Positions 52,193-61,189 of a DNA stretch of 64,000 nucleotides are shown piece by piece. The stretch comes from an uncultured Prevotella sp. (GTDB lineage Bacteria; Bacteroidota; Bacteroidia; Bacteroidales; Bacteroidaceae). Position numbers and translations under genes: made by a program. Numbering within the stretch: the stretch's first letter is position 1; each line of letters begins with the position of its first letter. The stretch spans positions 124,001-188,000 of the forward strand of contig CAJOCR010000004.1 of assembly GCA_905236755.1 (NCBI GenBank). Direction: 5' to 3'. The notes under the pieces are model-generated. The model was not told where the DNA came from, did no database searches, and worked only from the letters and a program-made list of their open reading frames with translations.

Positions 52193-54247
52193 TTAATTTT
52201 CGTTTGACTCCTGTTCTGCAACAGCACGTTCGTGTTCCAACTGAGCTTGTTTCACTTCCTCAGGCATATCTTCGAGTTTTGGAGCATTCTCCTCGTTCTC
52301 TTTCATGATTTCCTGACTACGGCTCAACCAAGGACGCTTACCAAAGATTTCCTCTACATCGCTTGCCATGATTACCTCTTTCTTCATAAGTAGTTCGGCA
52401 AGAGCGTTGTGGCCTTCTTTGTGTTCGGTAAGAATCTGCTTTGCACGAGCATATTCATCGTTAATCATCTTCAGCACTTCAGCATCAATCTCTTTTGCTG
52501 TAGTCTCAGAATAGGGTTTCTGGAACTGATATTCTGTGTTGTTGTAATAGCATATATTTGGCAGTTTGTCGCTCATACCCATATATGCAATCATACCGTA
52601 TGCACTCTTTGTAGCACGCTCAAGGTCGTTGACTGCACCTGAAGAAATGTGACCAGTAAACAGTTCCTCGGCAGCTCTACCGCCAAGTAATGAGCACATT
52701 TCATCGAGCATTTGCTCTTTGGTTGTTATCTGACGCTCCTCTGGCATATACCATGCAGCACCAAGAGCCTGACCACGTGGAACGATGCTTACTTTTACCA
52801 ATGGGTTGGCATAGCGACAGAACCAGCTTATAGTAGCGTGTCCAGCCTCGTGAAGAGCGATAGTCTTCTTCTCTTCCTGAGTCATCACCTTGGTTTTCTT
52901 CTCCAAACCGCCTACAATACGGTCAACGGCATCAAGGAAGTCTTGTTTTACAACTTCCTTATGGTCGTGACGGGCAGCAATAAGTGCAGCCTCGTTACAT
53001 ACGTTTGCAATATCAGCACCTGAGAAACCTGGAGTCTGACGGGCAAGGAAGTCAATATCCAAAGTCTTTTCAATCTTCAAAGGACGCAGATGCACCTGGA
53101 AGATAGCCTTTCTTTCTGGAAGGTCAGGAAGGTCAACATTAATCTGGCGGTCGAAACGACCTGCACGCAGCAATGCCTTGTCGAGCATGTCAACACGGTT
53201 TGTTGCAGCCAATACGATAACTCCAGAGTTTGTTCCGAAACCGTCCATCTCGGTAAGCAAAGCGTTAAGGGTGTTCTCGCGCTCATCGTTACCACCCATA
53301 GAAGGGTTCTTTGAACGGGCACGTCCAACGGCGTCAATCTCATCAATAAAGATGATACAAGGTGATTTCTGTTTAGCCTGAGCAAACACGTCGCGAACAC
53401 GACTTGCGCCCACACCTACGAACATCTCAACGAAGTCGGAACCGCTCATAGAGAAGAATGGTACGCCAGCCTCGCCAGCTACAGCCTTAGCCAACAGAGT
53501 CTTACCTGTTCCTGGAGGACCAACGAGCAAAGCACCCTTTGGAATTTTACCACCCAGATCAGTATATTTCTGTGGGTTCTTCAAGAACTCCACAATCTCC
53601 TGTACCTCTTGCTTAGCACCTTCCTGACCAGCCACATCCTTGAATGTAATACCCAGGTCGTTGCCCTTTTCATACATCTTGGCTTTCGACTTTCCAACGC
53701 TGAAAATACCAGTGCCGGCACCTGCGCCACCACCGCCCATGCGTCGCATAAGCCATACCCATACTAATACAAGCAGTATGAATGGCCCGAAAGTGAATAG
53801 TATATTATTTAGAATGTTGCCTGTTTTATCGGTTTCATAGCTGAAGTCGTTAATCTTCTTAGCCTTCTGTTCTGCGGTAAGGAAACGTTCAAGTTCGTCA
53901 ACCGAACCGAACTGCACCTCTACATAGGCATCTCTGCCCACCTGTTTGGCGCTCATGCCATACACATCTTGAATGTGAGTAGGCTTAACATACATCTTCA
54001 ATGTACTCTCAGCCTTGTTTATCTCAACTTTCTCGGCATAGCCTTTAACAACATACTCTTTGAATTTTGTATATGTAGCTTCTTGAGCTGCTGTTCCGCC
54101 AACTAAGGCATCTCCGCCGCCCGAAAACAGCAGAACGCCAATGGCAATAAGCATAGCCCAATAGAGCCAGTTCATGTTGAAGCGAGGCATCTTTGGGTCG
54201 TTACCGTTCTGCATACCTCTGCCATTCATAGGATTTCTTTTTTCCAT
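52193..54247 (-). CDS. ftsH: ATP-dependent zinc metalloprotease FtsH
   Basis: A 684-residue inner-membrane protease. Two membrane segments (about 27-42 and 150-168) surround a periplasmic domain. The AAA domain has Walker A GPPGTGKT (243-250), [14 protein letters not shown] and the second region of homology ending RAGRFDRQI. The protease site HEAGH is at 466-470. The C-terminus is acidic and Gln-rich. It lies 3 bases downstream of rsfS. Confidence 0.97.
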   Translation of the reverse strand: MEKRNPMNGRGMQNGNDPKMPRFNMNWLYWAMLIAIGVLLFSGGGDALVGGTAAQEATYTKFKEYVVKGYAEKVEINKAESTLKMYVKPTHIQDVYGMSAKQVGRDAYVEVQFGSVDELERFLTAEQKAKKINDFSYETDKTGNILNNILFTFGPFILLVLVWVWLMRRMGGGGAGAGTGIFSVGKSKAKMYEKGNDLGITFKDVAGQEGAKQEVQEIVEFLKNPQKYTDLGGKIPKGALLVGPPGTGKTLLAKAVAGEAGVPFFSMSGSDFVEMFVGVGASRVRDVFAQAKQKSPCIIFIDEIDAVGRARSKNPSMGGNDERENTLNALLTEMDGFGTNSGVIVLAATNRVDMLDKALLRAGRFDRQINVDLPDLPERKAIFQVHLRPLKIEKTLDIDFLARQTPGFSGADIANVCNEAALIAARHDHKEVVKQDFLDAVDRIVGGLEKKTKVMTQEEKKTIALHEAGHATISWFCRYANPLVKVSIVPRGQALGAAWYMPEERQITTKEQMLDEMCSLLGGRAAEELFTGHISSGAVNDLERATKSAYGMIAYMGMSDKLPNICYYNNTEYQFQKPYSETTAKEIDAEVLKMINDEYARAKQILTEHKEGHNALAELLMKKEVIMASDVEEIFGKRPWLSRSQEIMKENEENAPKLEDMPEEVKQAQLEHERAVAEQESNEN

Positions 54248-54250
54248 ATC

Positions 54251-54610
54251 TTAAATTACATTCTCTATTTGAGTTAATTTTGCATCTTCCCATAGATGCT
54301 CTAAATCGTAGTATGCGCGTACTTCTGGGAGGAACACGTGAACAATAACATCGCCAAAGTCAATAGCCACCCATTGGTCTGTGCCCAAACCAACAACATG
54401 AATAGGCTTCTCTTTGAGTTCAATACGACAAATATCGCCTATTGAACCTGCTATAGCCTCCACCTGAGTAGGGGAGTTGCCTTGACAAATCACGAAATAC
54501 TGAGTAACTGCACCATCAAGATGAGTTAAGTCAGCAACTGTGATGTTTTCTCCTTTCTTTTCCTGTATTCCCTTAATAATTGTTTCTACTAACTGTTTTG
54601 CAGTATTCAT
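54251..54610 (-). CDS. rsfS: Ribosomal silencing factor
   Basis: A 119-residue RsfS/Iojap protein that binds uL14 on the large subunit and blocks subunit joining under starvation. GENITVADLTHLDGAVTQYFVICQGNS, HVVGLGTDQWVAIDFGDVIVHVF and YYDLEHLWEDA are the family motifs. It heads the operon and has a strong promoter at 54715-54744. A GC-rich palindrome lies in its leader. Confidence 0.95.
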   Translation of the reverse strand: MNTAKQLVETIIKGIQEKKGENITVADLTHLDGAVTQYFVICQGNSPTQVEAIAGSIGDICRIELKEKPIHVVGLGTDQWVAIDFGDVIVHVFLPEVRAYYDLEHLWEDAKLTQIENVI

Positions 54611-54662
54611 TTATTTTCTCTTTTTTTCTTTTTAATCAATAAATAACTTCTATTGTTTTTTC

Positions 54663-54697
54663 TCCCTTCCCTACCGGGGAGGGGCGGGGAGAGGCTC
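54663..54697. repeat. GC-rich palindrome in the rsfS leader
   Basis: CCCTTCCCTACC ... GGGGAGGGG followed by CGGGGAGAGG. It lies between the rsfS promoter and start codon, so the leader RNA should fold into a stable hairpin. It belongs to the GC-rich family of this window. Confidence 0.7.
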
Positions 54698-54714
54698 CCT
54701 TTTTAATAATGTGA

Positions 54715-54744
54715 CAAAGGTATAATAAATAAGTGGAAAAACAA
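54715..54744 (-). promoter_or_regulatory. Promoter of rsfS-ftsH-cdsA
   Basis: The minus strand reads TTG (54742-54744), 19 bases, TACCTTTG (54715-54722). Both boxes and spacing match the consensus. Confidence 0.7.
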
Positions 54745-54804
54745 GATTGGAATGTGGCTAATTTGGATTTTTTTCATTTTTTATCGAAAAAAGTGCCGAA
54801 AAGT

Positions 54805-54835
54805 TTTGGGGATTACAAAAAATGCATTACCTTTG
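54805..54835 (+). promoter_or_regulatory. Promoter of tRNA-Gln
   Basis: TTTG (54805-54808), 19 bases, TACCTTTG (54828-54835): a perfect consensus promoter 40 bases before the tRNA. Confidence 0.85.
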
Positions 54836-54874
54836 CACTCGCAATTCAGCAATATGCTAATCGCAATAACAAAT

Positions 54875-54945
54875 TGGGATATGGTGTAATGGTAACACTA
54901 CAGATTCTGGTCCTGTCATTCCTGGTTCGAGTCCGGGTATCCCAA
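54875..54945 (+). tRNA. tRNA-Gln (anticodon CTG)
   Basis: A cloverleaf fits: acceptor arms TGGGATA/TATCCCA, D arm GTGT/CAC, anticodon loop TTCTGGT giving CTG (reads CAG), and T arm CCTGG TTCGAGT CCGGG. The CCA end is not encoded. The anticodon stem ACAGA/CCTGT has an A-C mismatch at its loop-closing pair. The U1-A72 acceptor pair is typical for Gln. It has its own promoter and terminator. Confidence 0.92.
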
Positions 54946-54950
54946 CACAA

Positions 54951-54984
54951 AAACGCTAACAAGTTTTTTAAACTGTTAGCGTTT
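54951..54984 (+). terminator. Terminator after tRNA-Gln
   Basis: AAACGCTAACA and TGTTAGCGTTT form an 11-bp stem with a 12-base loop followed by a T run. It ends the monocistronic tRNA transcript. Confidence 0.9.
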
Positions 54985-55023
54985 TTTTTATGCCTTAATG
55001 TTCAGATGAAAAGTTGATTATTT

Positions 55024-55602
55024 ATGAAACAGCTAAGTATATTAATATTTTGTATTTTATTCGCTTTGCCAACTTCGGCACAGTCAATTAAGAAGATTGA
55101 TAAAGCTACAAAGAATAGAATGAGGAAAGCAGAAAGATACATTCCTGATTTTCATCGTAAGGATGTTGTTAAATATTATTCTGTATGTCGTCTTTTGACT
55201 AAAAAGAAGTATAGAAATATGAAATTTGATTCAATACCTTCTTATGTTGATATTGACAAGTTCTTGGATTTTAATCACACGCCAGTTGATGAAGTTTTAG
55301 CTAAGACCAATGATAGAATTTGGCTATTGGTAGACAAATATTCAAATCATAAGTCTTTTTTATATAGGTGTTCAAAGCAGGATGAATTATATAGTTATCT
55401 TGATAGTATTCATGCTGATAGAGTATATAATTTGTTTGATCAATGTTATTTAGTTGAGAAATCAGGTGTACGTTATCCTATAAAATTTGTAGATGGAGTA
55501 TATCTAAAGTGTGACTTAAAGGATCATTTTGACGATATTTTTGATTTCAATCTTATGATATTTCCTTATGATGTAAAGCAGGTCTTATACTATAGCCATT
55601 AG
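55024..55602 (+). CDS. Secreted protein of unknown function
   Basis: A 192-residue protein with a clear signal peptide (ending PTSAQ) and no lipobox. The mature part is Lys/Tyr/Asp-rich with no recognised domain: RYIPDFHRKDVVKYYSVCR, SYVDIDKFLDFNHTPVDE and LYSYLDSIHADRVYNLFDQC. Its A/T-rich base use differs from that of the housekeeping neighbours, which suggests a later arrival. No promoter was identified between it and the tRNA terminator. The start directly follows the only plausible ATG. Confidence 0.7.
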   Translation: MKQLSILIFCILFALPTSAQSIKKIDKATKNRMRKAERYIPDFHRKDVVKYYSVCRLLTKKKYRNMKFDSIPSYVDIDKFLDFNHTPVDEVLAKTNDRIWLLVDKYSNHKSFLYRCSKQDELYSYLDSIHADRVYNLFDQCYLVEKSGVRYPIKFVDGVYLKCDLKDHFDDIFDFNLMIFPYDVKQVLYYSH

Positions 55603-55899
55603 GTAGTTGATGGCGCTTCGCTAAACGTAAATTATCGGAATTGACGAAAATTTGTCGAGAATTATTCGTTTCAAATTATTAGAGTCAATTATATGGATAA
55701 AAATAACGGATAATTACACGGGCATTATACGTTCATAAAAAATTAGATTTCTTTATCTTTTATTGTTTATCGTTTATCATTTGGTACGTAGTGCAAAATA
55801 TTATTTACAAATTCCTGATTTTCACCCTTCGGGATGCCTTCGGGATGCCTTTAGGATGCGTATAGGATGAAAATAGGAAGATGTTGTGATGAAAATATT
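55603..55899. other. 297-base A/T-rich region with an 11-bp tandem repeat
   Basis: No ORF with support. It holds a fragment of a GCGC-type palindrome near 55614 and the tandem repeat at 55826-55869. Confidence 0.5.
55826..55869. repeat. 11-bp tandem repeat, four units
   Basis: CCTTCGGGATG twice exactly, then CCTTTAGGATG and CGTATAGGATG, head to tail. It lies just past the stop of the fused remnant below. Confidence 0.85.
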
Positions 55900-56534
55900 T
55901 TAAAAACTGTATTTCAGTTTTAGCCATATTTCGGAATTTTTGTTGTATATATTGAACATTCCTTTGTCGGCATGGAAATAGTCGTAGCCAAGCATGGCGT
56001 GCAGCTGGTCGTTAAGAGCGTATTCGGCACTTGTGCGATTATATATGCCTCCGTTGGTTACGTCGATATATGCGAAATCCTGAAGGGTTAGCGTGTTGTG
56101 AAGCAATTCCTTTGAGATGCGCACTGTTGACAATCCTGTGTTGCGATGCTCGCCCAATGCAACATATTTGTGGGAGTATTGTGCAGAGAGTGTCCAGTCG
56201 TTATAACCTTTTCGGCATACGACAGACTGTCGAGGAGCTCGTTTGAAAGTTCCCTTAGTGTTGTTAGATTCTTTTTTGTGAAATGGTTGTCGCATTGTGT
56301 GAGCACACCCACATAGTAGTCGTTTCCGAAATGAGATTTAAACTCTTCGGTTTTCACAAGCATGGGATCGCCCTCAATGAAATAGTCATCAAACGAGGTT
56401 TCCTTTACCATGCGTTTCATTCCAATGAACGACAGAACAATAACCACGCAGAAAGCGAGTAGTGTCTGCCATCGCACTCTTAATAGCTTTTCGGCAAACG
56501 AGCCGAAGTAGTTGTTGATTTTTTCAATTTTCAT
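55900..56534 (-). pseudogene. Chimeric remnant: 5' end of an MMPL/RND exporter joined to the 3' end of an outer-membrane beta-barrel gene
   Basis: From the ATG at 56534 the frame encodes about 110 residues of an RND/MMPL exporter start: one membrane helix (TLLAFCVVIVLSFIGM), then FDDYFIEGDPMLVKTEEFKSHFGNDYYVGVL, typical of this family, up to DSLSYAEK. After about 56205 the sense passes to another frame that reads GYNDWTLSAQYSHKYVALGEH..SEIWLKLKYSF, a beta-barrel C-terminus ending in Phe. In Bacteroidetes such exporter and outer-membrane genes are often neighbours, so an internal deletion probably fused them out of frame. No functional product is expected. Confidence 0.75.
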
Positions 56535-56612
56535 ATTTATGTTTTTGGATTTTATGAGTTTATTTTGAGTTTATTCTAAAAAAGAACGTAGTTCAATATT
56601 GTTCACAAAAAA

Positions 56613-56640
56613 AGAGGACTCGCATTTCTGCGAGCCCTCT
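56613..56640 (-). terminator. Rho-independent hairpin upstream of the exporter remnant
   Basis: AGAGGACTCGC and GCGAGCCCTCT arms (one mismatch) around a 6-base loop. On the minus strand it is followed by seven T. It lies about 80 bases before the remnant's start, so it may be an attenuator of that gene's former leader or simply stop upstream reads. Confidence 0.75.
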
Positions 56641-56782
56641 CTCATGGGTGAAAACGTAACATTATGATAGACTTTTATTTGTAGCATAACTATAATTTTA
56701 TGCTGCAAAGTTAATGCAAATCTTATTTACATACAATACCTAAAATTTATGAAATCAGCCAGCAACGGACAAAAAAAGAGCT

Positions 56783-56922
56783 CCCATATAACTCCCATAT
56801 AGTTACAATAGGGCTACCATATACCAAGCATATTGTTAGCATATAGAAAGCATATTCAACCATATAGTTTTATATGCCAGGTATATGCCAACTATATGGT
56901 TTCTATATGGTAGCTATATGCC
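56783..56922. repeat. Array of CATATAG/CTATATG motifs in two opposed blocks
   Basis: About seven CATAT words in one direction (such as CCATATAG, GCATATAG) up to 56867 are followed by five in the opposite direction (TATATGCC, CTATATGG, CTATATGCC), spaced roughly 9-19 bases. The two blocks form a large imperfect inverted repeat of about 140 bp. Confidence 0.8.
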
Positions 56923-57072
56923 AGCAGTTTCGAAATCTGCGATTTTGGGTTGTCAGTTTTAGTTCTTACGACTGTTTTACGTTTACAATGGCAAATGATA
57001 AATAATCTGATTGTCTTTCGTTGGATTTGTGTTCTATAAGTAGCCTTAATCGTTAAATAAATGCAAACATAG

Positions 57073-57103
57073 TTGTAGCGTGTAAGAAAAAATATTATAT
57101 TTG
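57073..57103 (+). promoter_or_regulatory. Promoter of the broken lipoprotein gene
   Basis: TTG (57073-57075), 20 bases, TATATTTG (57096-57103). It is intact although the gene it serves is disrupted. Confidence 0.65.
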
Positions 57104-57115
57104 TGGAGCCACAAA

Positions 57116-57570
57116 ATGAAAAAAATATATTTATTATTATGTGTGTTTGTATTCTTCAATCATGCTATATAACAAGAAAAAACGTTGATGATCAGTTCGT
57201 TAAACAGGAAATTCGTACATATAAAAGAATTGGAGATGACTATAGGCTACGCAACATACTTAGGATGTTTGTTATTTTAAAGATGACCAATTCTGCTTAT
57301 GAGATATACACAGAGAGCGGAAAGGGAATTATTGGAAAGTTCTCTTAAAAAAATGATACTATAACCTTGCATCATGAGTATGAATTTAGTTATTCTGATA
57401 GTACGGTAAATGTGACAGAGCTTAATAGAAAAGATACAATTCCAGAATTCTATCCAACCAAGTTTATCATCAAGAAAGATAGTTTGATTGATATCACATA
57501 TTATCAAGATGTACCAAAATATCTATCGGATTTTACTCGTCCAAAGGAAAATTATATTTGGGTAAAATAA
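57116..57570 (+). pseudogene. Disrupted small lipoprotein gene
   Basis: The promoter places the start at the ATG at 57116, which opens a lipoprotein-like signal (MKKIYLLLCVFVFF) but stops after 18 residues. The next frame gives the lipobox continuation ILQSCYITRKNVDDQF and runs to a TAA at 57346-57348; after that single stop the same frame continues to 57570 (LHHEYEFSYSDS to YIWVK). One frameshift in the signal peptide and one nonsense codon therefore separate an otherwise complete gene of about 150 codons. No family is recognised. A sequencing error could explain either lesion but both together favour a true pseudogene. Confidence 0.65.
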
Positions 57571-57606
57571 TTTTGGTGTTTATTTTTCAATCATCTCAAT
57601 CCGTGA

Positions 57607-57685
57607 GGCTCCCGCCCACTCGGAGAAACCAACGGTCGCTGTTCGGCGATAGCCGAGGGAAAGCAATGGCGGGAGGGGGGAGGTC
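57607..57685. repeat. GC-rich palindromic element before the ABC-F stop
   Basis: GCTCCCGCC near 57608 and GGCGGGAGGG near 57669 are inverted arms around 'gttcggcgatagccgag'. It matches the GC-rich family and may form the 3' hairpin of the engB-ABC-F transcript. Confidence 0.6.
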
Positions 57686-57687
57686 TC

Positions 57688-59478
57688 TCACTTTAACTCC
57701 GACAACTCCAGCCATCTGAATTCTTTCTCCTCAAGTTCGTCCTTTATCTGTGGCAGGCGCTTGCTCTTTTCGGTAAGCTCCTCTACGGACAGAGTGCCGG
57801 AACAAAGCTGTTCCTCAAGCGTTTTCTGCTCTTTCTCAAGGGCTTCAATCTCCTTTTCAAGGGTAGCAAACTCCTGCTTCTCCTTATATGTCATACGACG
57901 GCGGTCGTCGTGATGATAGTTTTTCTTTTCGCTCTTTGGTTCTTTGGCTTTGTTTTCGGCCTCCTTCTTGGTTTCCATTCTGTTCCATTCACGATATTGT
58001 GAATAGTTGCCAGGGAAGTCCTTTATCTCGCCTTCGCCTTTAAATACGAGGAGGTGGTCAACAACCTTGTCCATGAAATAGCGGTCGTGACTAACCACGA
58101 TAACGCATCCTGGGAAATCCTGCAGGTATTCTTCGAGCACCTGAAGGGTTTGTATGTCGAGGTCGTTGGTAGGCTCATCGAGCACAAGGAAGTTTGGATT
58201 CTGCATGAGAACGGTGCAGAGATAGAGCTTCCGTCGCTCGCCACCACTAAGCTTATACACGTAGTTGTGCTGCTGTTCTGGGGTAAAAAGGAAGAATTGC
58301 AGGAATTGACTTGCTGTCATCTTTCTGCCTGAACCAAGATCTATGTAGTCGGCTATCTTGGTAATAACGTCTATAACCTTGTCCTGCTCGTCAAACTTCA
58401 AACCGTCCTGAGAGAAATAACCGAAGCGCACGGTTTCGCCAATATCAAATCGTCCGTCATCAGGTGGAACAATACCAAGAAGCATCTTGATAAAGGTACT
58501 CTTTCCCGTTCCGTTGTTGCCTACAACGCCCATCTTCTCAAAGCGTGAGAAGTTATAATAGAAGTTGTTGAGTATCACCTTCGGATTATCCTTATGATCG
58601 GTAAACGCTTTAGAAACATATTGGCACTCAAAAATCTTTGAACCAATATATACGTTTGATGCCTTCAGACGTACTTGGCGTTCTTCAATACGTTGCTTAG
58701 CCACTCGTTCCAACTCATAGAATGCATCCTCACGATATTTTGCCTTGTGTCCGCGTGCCTGAGGCTGACGGCGCATCCAATCAAGCTCTGTGCGATACAG
58801 GTTCTTGGCATGCTGAATCTCGGCACGCATATTATCCATACGTTCCTGTCGCTTTTCCAGATAGTAGGCATAGTTGCCCTTATAGGTGTATATGCTTTGG
58901 TTGTCGAGTTCAAGGATAGTGTTGCACACTCTGTCGAGGAAGAAACGGTCGTGGGTTACCATGAGAATGGTTTTGTTGCCACGTCCAAGATATCCTTCCA
59001 GCCATTCAATCATTTCAAGGTCGAGGTGGTTGGTAGGCTCGTCGAGAATAAGAAAGTCGGGTTCTGTGAGTAGCACATTAGCCAAAGCCACTCTTTTCTG
59101 CTGTCCGCCCGAAAGCTGTCCCATTGGCTGGTCAAGGTTCTGAATTTTCAGCTGTGTGAGCACCTGTTTTGCCTTGAGCACCTTTTCGGGATCTCCTTGA
59201 TGGTTGAAGCAGGCGTCGAGTACGCTCTCCTGTGGGTCGAACTTTGGCTGCTGCTCAAGATATCCAACACGAATATCGTTGGTGTAGATGATTTTTCCAT
59301 CATCTTTGCTTTCGTGACCGGTAAGAATTTGTAGTAGGGTGGACTTGCCAGTACCATTCTGACCTACAAGTCCTATTTTCTGTCCTTCGGCAATAGAGAA
59401 CGAGATGTTGTTGAACATTATGTCGGCTCCGAAGGATTTCGAGAGGTTCTGTACGTCAAGATAAGGTATCTGTGCCAT
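57688..59478 (-). CDS. ABC-F family ATPase
   Basis: A 596-residue protein with two ATP-binding cassettes and no membrane part. Walker A sites are GQNGTGKST (39-47) and GNNGTGKST; signatures are [16 protein letters not shown] and [16 protein letters not shown], each followed by [12 protein letters not shown] Walker B motifs. An 80-residue linker between them ([28 protein letters not shown]) and a C-terminal coiled coil match the Uup-like class. ABC-F proteins act on ribosomes in translation or antibiotic protection. It overlaps engB by 23 bases. Confidence 0.92.
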   Translation of the reverse strand: MAQIPYLDVQNLSKSFGADIMFNNISFSIAEGQKIGLVGQNGTGKSTLLQILTGHESKDDGKIIYTNDIRVGYLEQQPKFDPQESVLDACFNHQGDPEKVLKAKQVLTQLKIQNLDQPMGQLSGGQQKRVALANVLLTEPDFLILDEPTNHLDLEMIEWLEGYLGRGNKTILMVTHDRFFLDRVCNTILELDNQSIYTYKGNYAYYLEKRQERMDNMRAEIQHAKNLYRTELDWMRRQPQARGHKAKYREDAFYELERVAKQRIEERQVRLKASNVYIGSKIFECQYVSKAFTDHKDNPKVILNNFYYNFSRFEKMGVVGNNGTGKSTFIKMLLGIVPPDDGRFDIGETVRFGYFSQDGLKFDEQDKVIDVITKIADYIDLGSGRKMTASQFLQFFLFTPEQQHNYVYKLSGGERRKLYLCTVLMQNPNFLVLDEPTNDLDIQTLQVLEEYLQDFPGCVIVVSHDRYFMDKVVDHLLVFKGEGEIKDFPGNYSQYREWNRMETKKEAENKAKEPKSEKKNYHHDDRRRMTYKEKQEFATLEKEIEALEKEQKTLEEQLCSGTLSVEELTEKSKRLPQIKDELEEKEFRWLELSELK

Positions 59479-60073
59479 TTATCTGGTTGTTGATTTCTTC
59501 AATATAGTTAAGTACTTCTTCGCGACCAATTCTCTTTTCCGAACTGGTAATAAAATATGGAGGAAGAGTTTCCCATCTGTCTTTGAGGGAGTCCATCCAG
59601 CGTTTAGCGTTGTCGCGTGCCTTGCCTGAGCCAAGCTTGTCGGCTTTGGTAAAGATGATGGCAAATGGAATGTTGCTTTCGCCCAGCCAATCGATAAACT
59701 CACGGTCTATCTGCTGTGGGTCGTGGCGCACATCAATAAGCACAAACACGTTTGCCAGCTGCTGACGCTGAAGAATATATTGTGCAATCATCTGCTCAAG
59801 TTTGTTCTGCATGGTTTTTGAACGCTTGGCATAGCCATATCCAGGGAGGTCAACCAGATACCATTCTTTATTGATGATGAAATGGTTTATTAGAAGGGTT
59901 TTACCAGGCATGGATGATGTCTTTGCCAAACCTTTATGATTGCAAAGCATGTTGATAAGACTTGATTTTCCCACGTTGCTTCGTCCAATGAAAGCATATT
60001 CGAGCTTGTTATCCTTTGGACATTTGGTAACGGTTGGGGCTGATATCACGAATTCTGATTGCTTTATTTCCAT
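59456..60073 (-). CDS. engB: Ribosome biogenesis GTPase EngB (YsxC/YihA)
   Basis: A 205-residue essential GTPase for large-subunit assembly. The ATG at 60073 is chosen because the promoter is just upstream and a longer frame runs through a repeat. G1 is GRSNVGKS (30-37), G3 [13 protein letters not shown] and G4 IFTKADKLG. Its 3' end overlaps the ABC-F gene by 23 bases, so these two ribosome-linked genes are coupled. Confidence 0.95.
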   Translation of the reverse strand: MEIKQSEFVISAPTVTKCPKDNKLEYAFIGRSNVGKSSLINMLCNHKGLAKTSSMPGKTLLINHFIINKEWYLVDLPGYGYAKRSKTMQNKLEQMIAQYILQRQQLANVFVLIDVRHDPQQIDREFIDWLGESNIPFAIIFTKADKLGSGKARDNAKRWMDSLKDRWETLPPYFITSSEKRIGREEVLNYIEEINNQINGTDTLS

Positions 60074-60091
60074 ATTCTTCAAAATTTGGTG

Positions 60092-60121
60092 CAAAGATAA
60101 TAAATAATTATGAAATAGCAA
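60092..60121 (-). promoter_or_regulatory. Promoter of engB
   Basis: The minus strand reads TTG (60119-60121), 19 bases, TATCTTTG (60092-60099). The -33 box abuts exactly the edge of the MITE-like element at 60121. Confidence 0.75.
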
Positions 60122-60319
60122 CCTCTCCCCCCCGCCCTTCCCTGCACTTTTGTCGCAGGGCAAAATGTAGAGGGAGCCAAATTCGAATTACGAATTTGGA
60201 ATTTTGAATGTTGAATTATTAAGCGCATAGCGTTTTTTTCAATTTTTCCATCTTTCATTCTTTCAATATACTGAACGAAGTGAGGCACCCTCCCTGCAGG
60301 GGAGGGCGGGGGGAGAGGT
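60121..60319. mobile_element. MITE-like element, copy 1 (199 bp)
   Basis: It begins ACCTCTCCCCCC and ends GGGGGGAGAGGT, near-perfect terminal inverted repeats. The inner 60172-60286 is 115 bp and is 114/115 identical to 61220-61334. It contains an 'aattcgaattacgaattt' block and the palindrome AAGCGCATAGCGTTT (60221-60235). No ORF or clear target duplication. Non-autonomous mobility is inferred from the structure and the second copy. Confidence 0.7.
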
Positions 60320-60325
60320 CGTATC

Positions 60326-61174
60326 TTATCTTGCTTCCACTACCCTTATTCCCACTTGCACAGGGTGCTTGGCCATATATGTGCGCAGAAGCATTGGTTC
60401 TTCGATAACCTTGCCTCTTACCTGACTGGCGTTAAGCAGGTGCAGACCGTCTTTGTGCCAAATTGCTATGCCAAGGTGAGTGGTGTCGAGTCCCTTCTTG
60501 TTAGTAACGATACCGATGATGTCGCCATCCTTGATGCTGTTGCGGAAAGCCTTGGTATTAGCTATTATTCCTTTTGGGATGTAACGGATAGTTTGCCCGT
60601 TCACGCTTTTCTCAGCCTTGGCAATATCGCTTATCCATGAAGGATTAGCCTTTAGCATGGGGTAGTTGTCGGAATGAGTACTCATCCAATCAACATTTAT
60701 TTTCTGTATCTTTGTAAATGGGAACTTTGTTGACTGGCGCTCCTTAACAAACCCTTTCTTGGCGTTGTCGGCTACCCACCATGTGAAATAATGCAGACGT
60801 GTTTGATAGCTTACATTTCCCTGTTGGTATCTTATCTGTCTGAGTGTGTTGCAGAAGTCGGCAAAAGAATATTTCTTATTGTCGATACATCTCTTTAACG
60901 CCAGCACATTCTCCACATATGTGGTGCAGTCGAGCTGTCGCAGGTTGATGATAAGACGTTCTTTGTTGTTCACCTCGAGTGTCTGAGCCACGTATGGCAC
61001 ATCTCTAAGCTGTCGAGCAAAGAAAACCATTAGGTTAGTTCCTTTCTTCTGTTTCTTGCCAGCCTTTAGCAACTCCATAACTTTTGTGCTATCGGCTTTT
61101 GTGTACTGTGGTTGGTCTGCAAATGAACTCATGCAGATGAAAGCCAAAAACATAATGGATAATATTTTTCTCAT
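60326..61174 (-). CDS. DUF1460 family cell-wall amidase/peptidase-like protein
   Basis: A 282-residue exported protein from the ATG at 61174; the longer frame to 61306 is encoded by the adjacent repeat and is rejected. The signal peptide ends SSFAD. Cys 83 in LRQLDCTTYVENVLAL and His 233 in LDTTHLGIAIW fit the NlpC/P60-like catalytic pair of DUF1460 proteins, which cut peptidoglycan peptides or amide links. Repeat elements lie immediately on both sides of the gene. Confidence 0.85.
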   Translation of the reverse strand: MRKILSIMFLAFICMSSFADQPQYTKADSTKVMELLKAGKKQKKGTNLMVFFARQLRDVPYVAQTLEVNNKERLIINLRQLDCTTYVENVLALKRCIDNKKYSFADFCNTLRQIRYQQGNVSYQTRLHYFTWWVADNAKKGFVKERQSTKFPFTKIQKINVDWMSTHSDNYPMLKANPSWISDIAKAEKSVNGQTIRYIPKGIIANTKAFRNSIKDGDIIGIVTNKKGLDTTHLGIAIWHKDGLHLLNASQVRGKVIEEPMLLRTYMAKHPVQVGIRVVEAR

Positions 61175-61189
61175 AGGTTTTAAATTTAA

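Larger units (their letters stand above)
56535..57102. other. 568-base region without genes
   Basis: It contains a hairpin at 56613-56640, the CATATAG motif array at 56783-56922 and the promoter at 57073-57103. No ORF with support was found on either strand. Confidence 0.6.

Noticed and set aside
52768..52785. Second CACGTGG-type parS candidate
   Set aside because: Only one half-site matches; it is inside ftsH coding sequence.
54330..54350. CACGTG-centred sequence as a parS site
   Set aside because: It lies in rsfS coding sequence and matches too few bases of the TGTTTCACGTGAAACA consensus.
56783..56922. Possible CRISPR-like array
   Set aside because: Units are only 7-8 bp with irregular gaps and opposite directions; no cas genes in the window.
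57103..57115. GTG at 57103 as the start of the lipoprotein ORF
   Set aside because: It is the last base triplet of the -7 box and could not be in the mRNA.
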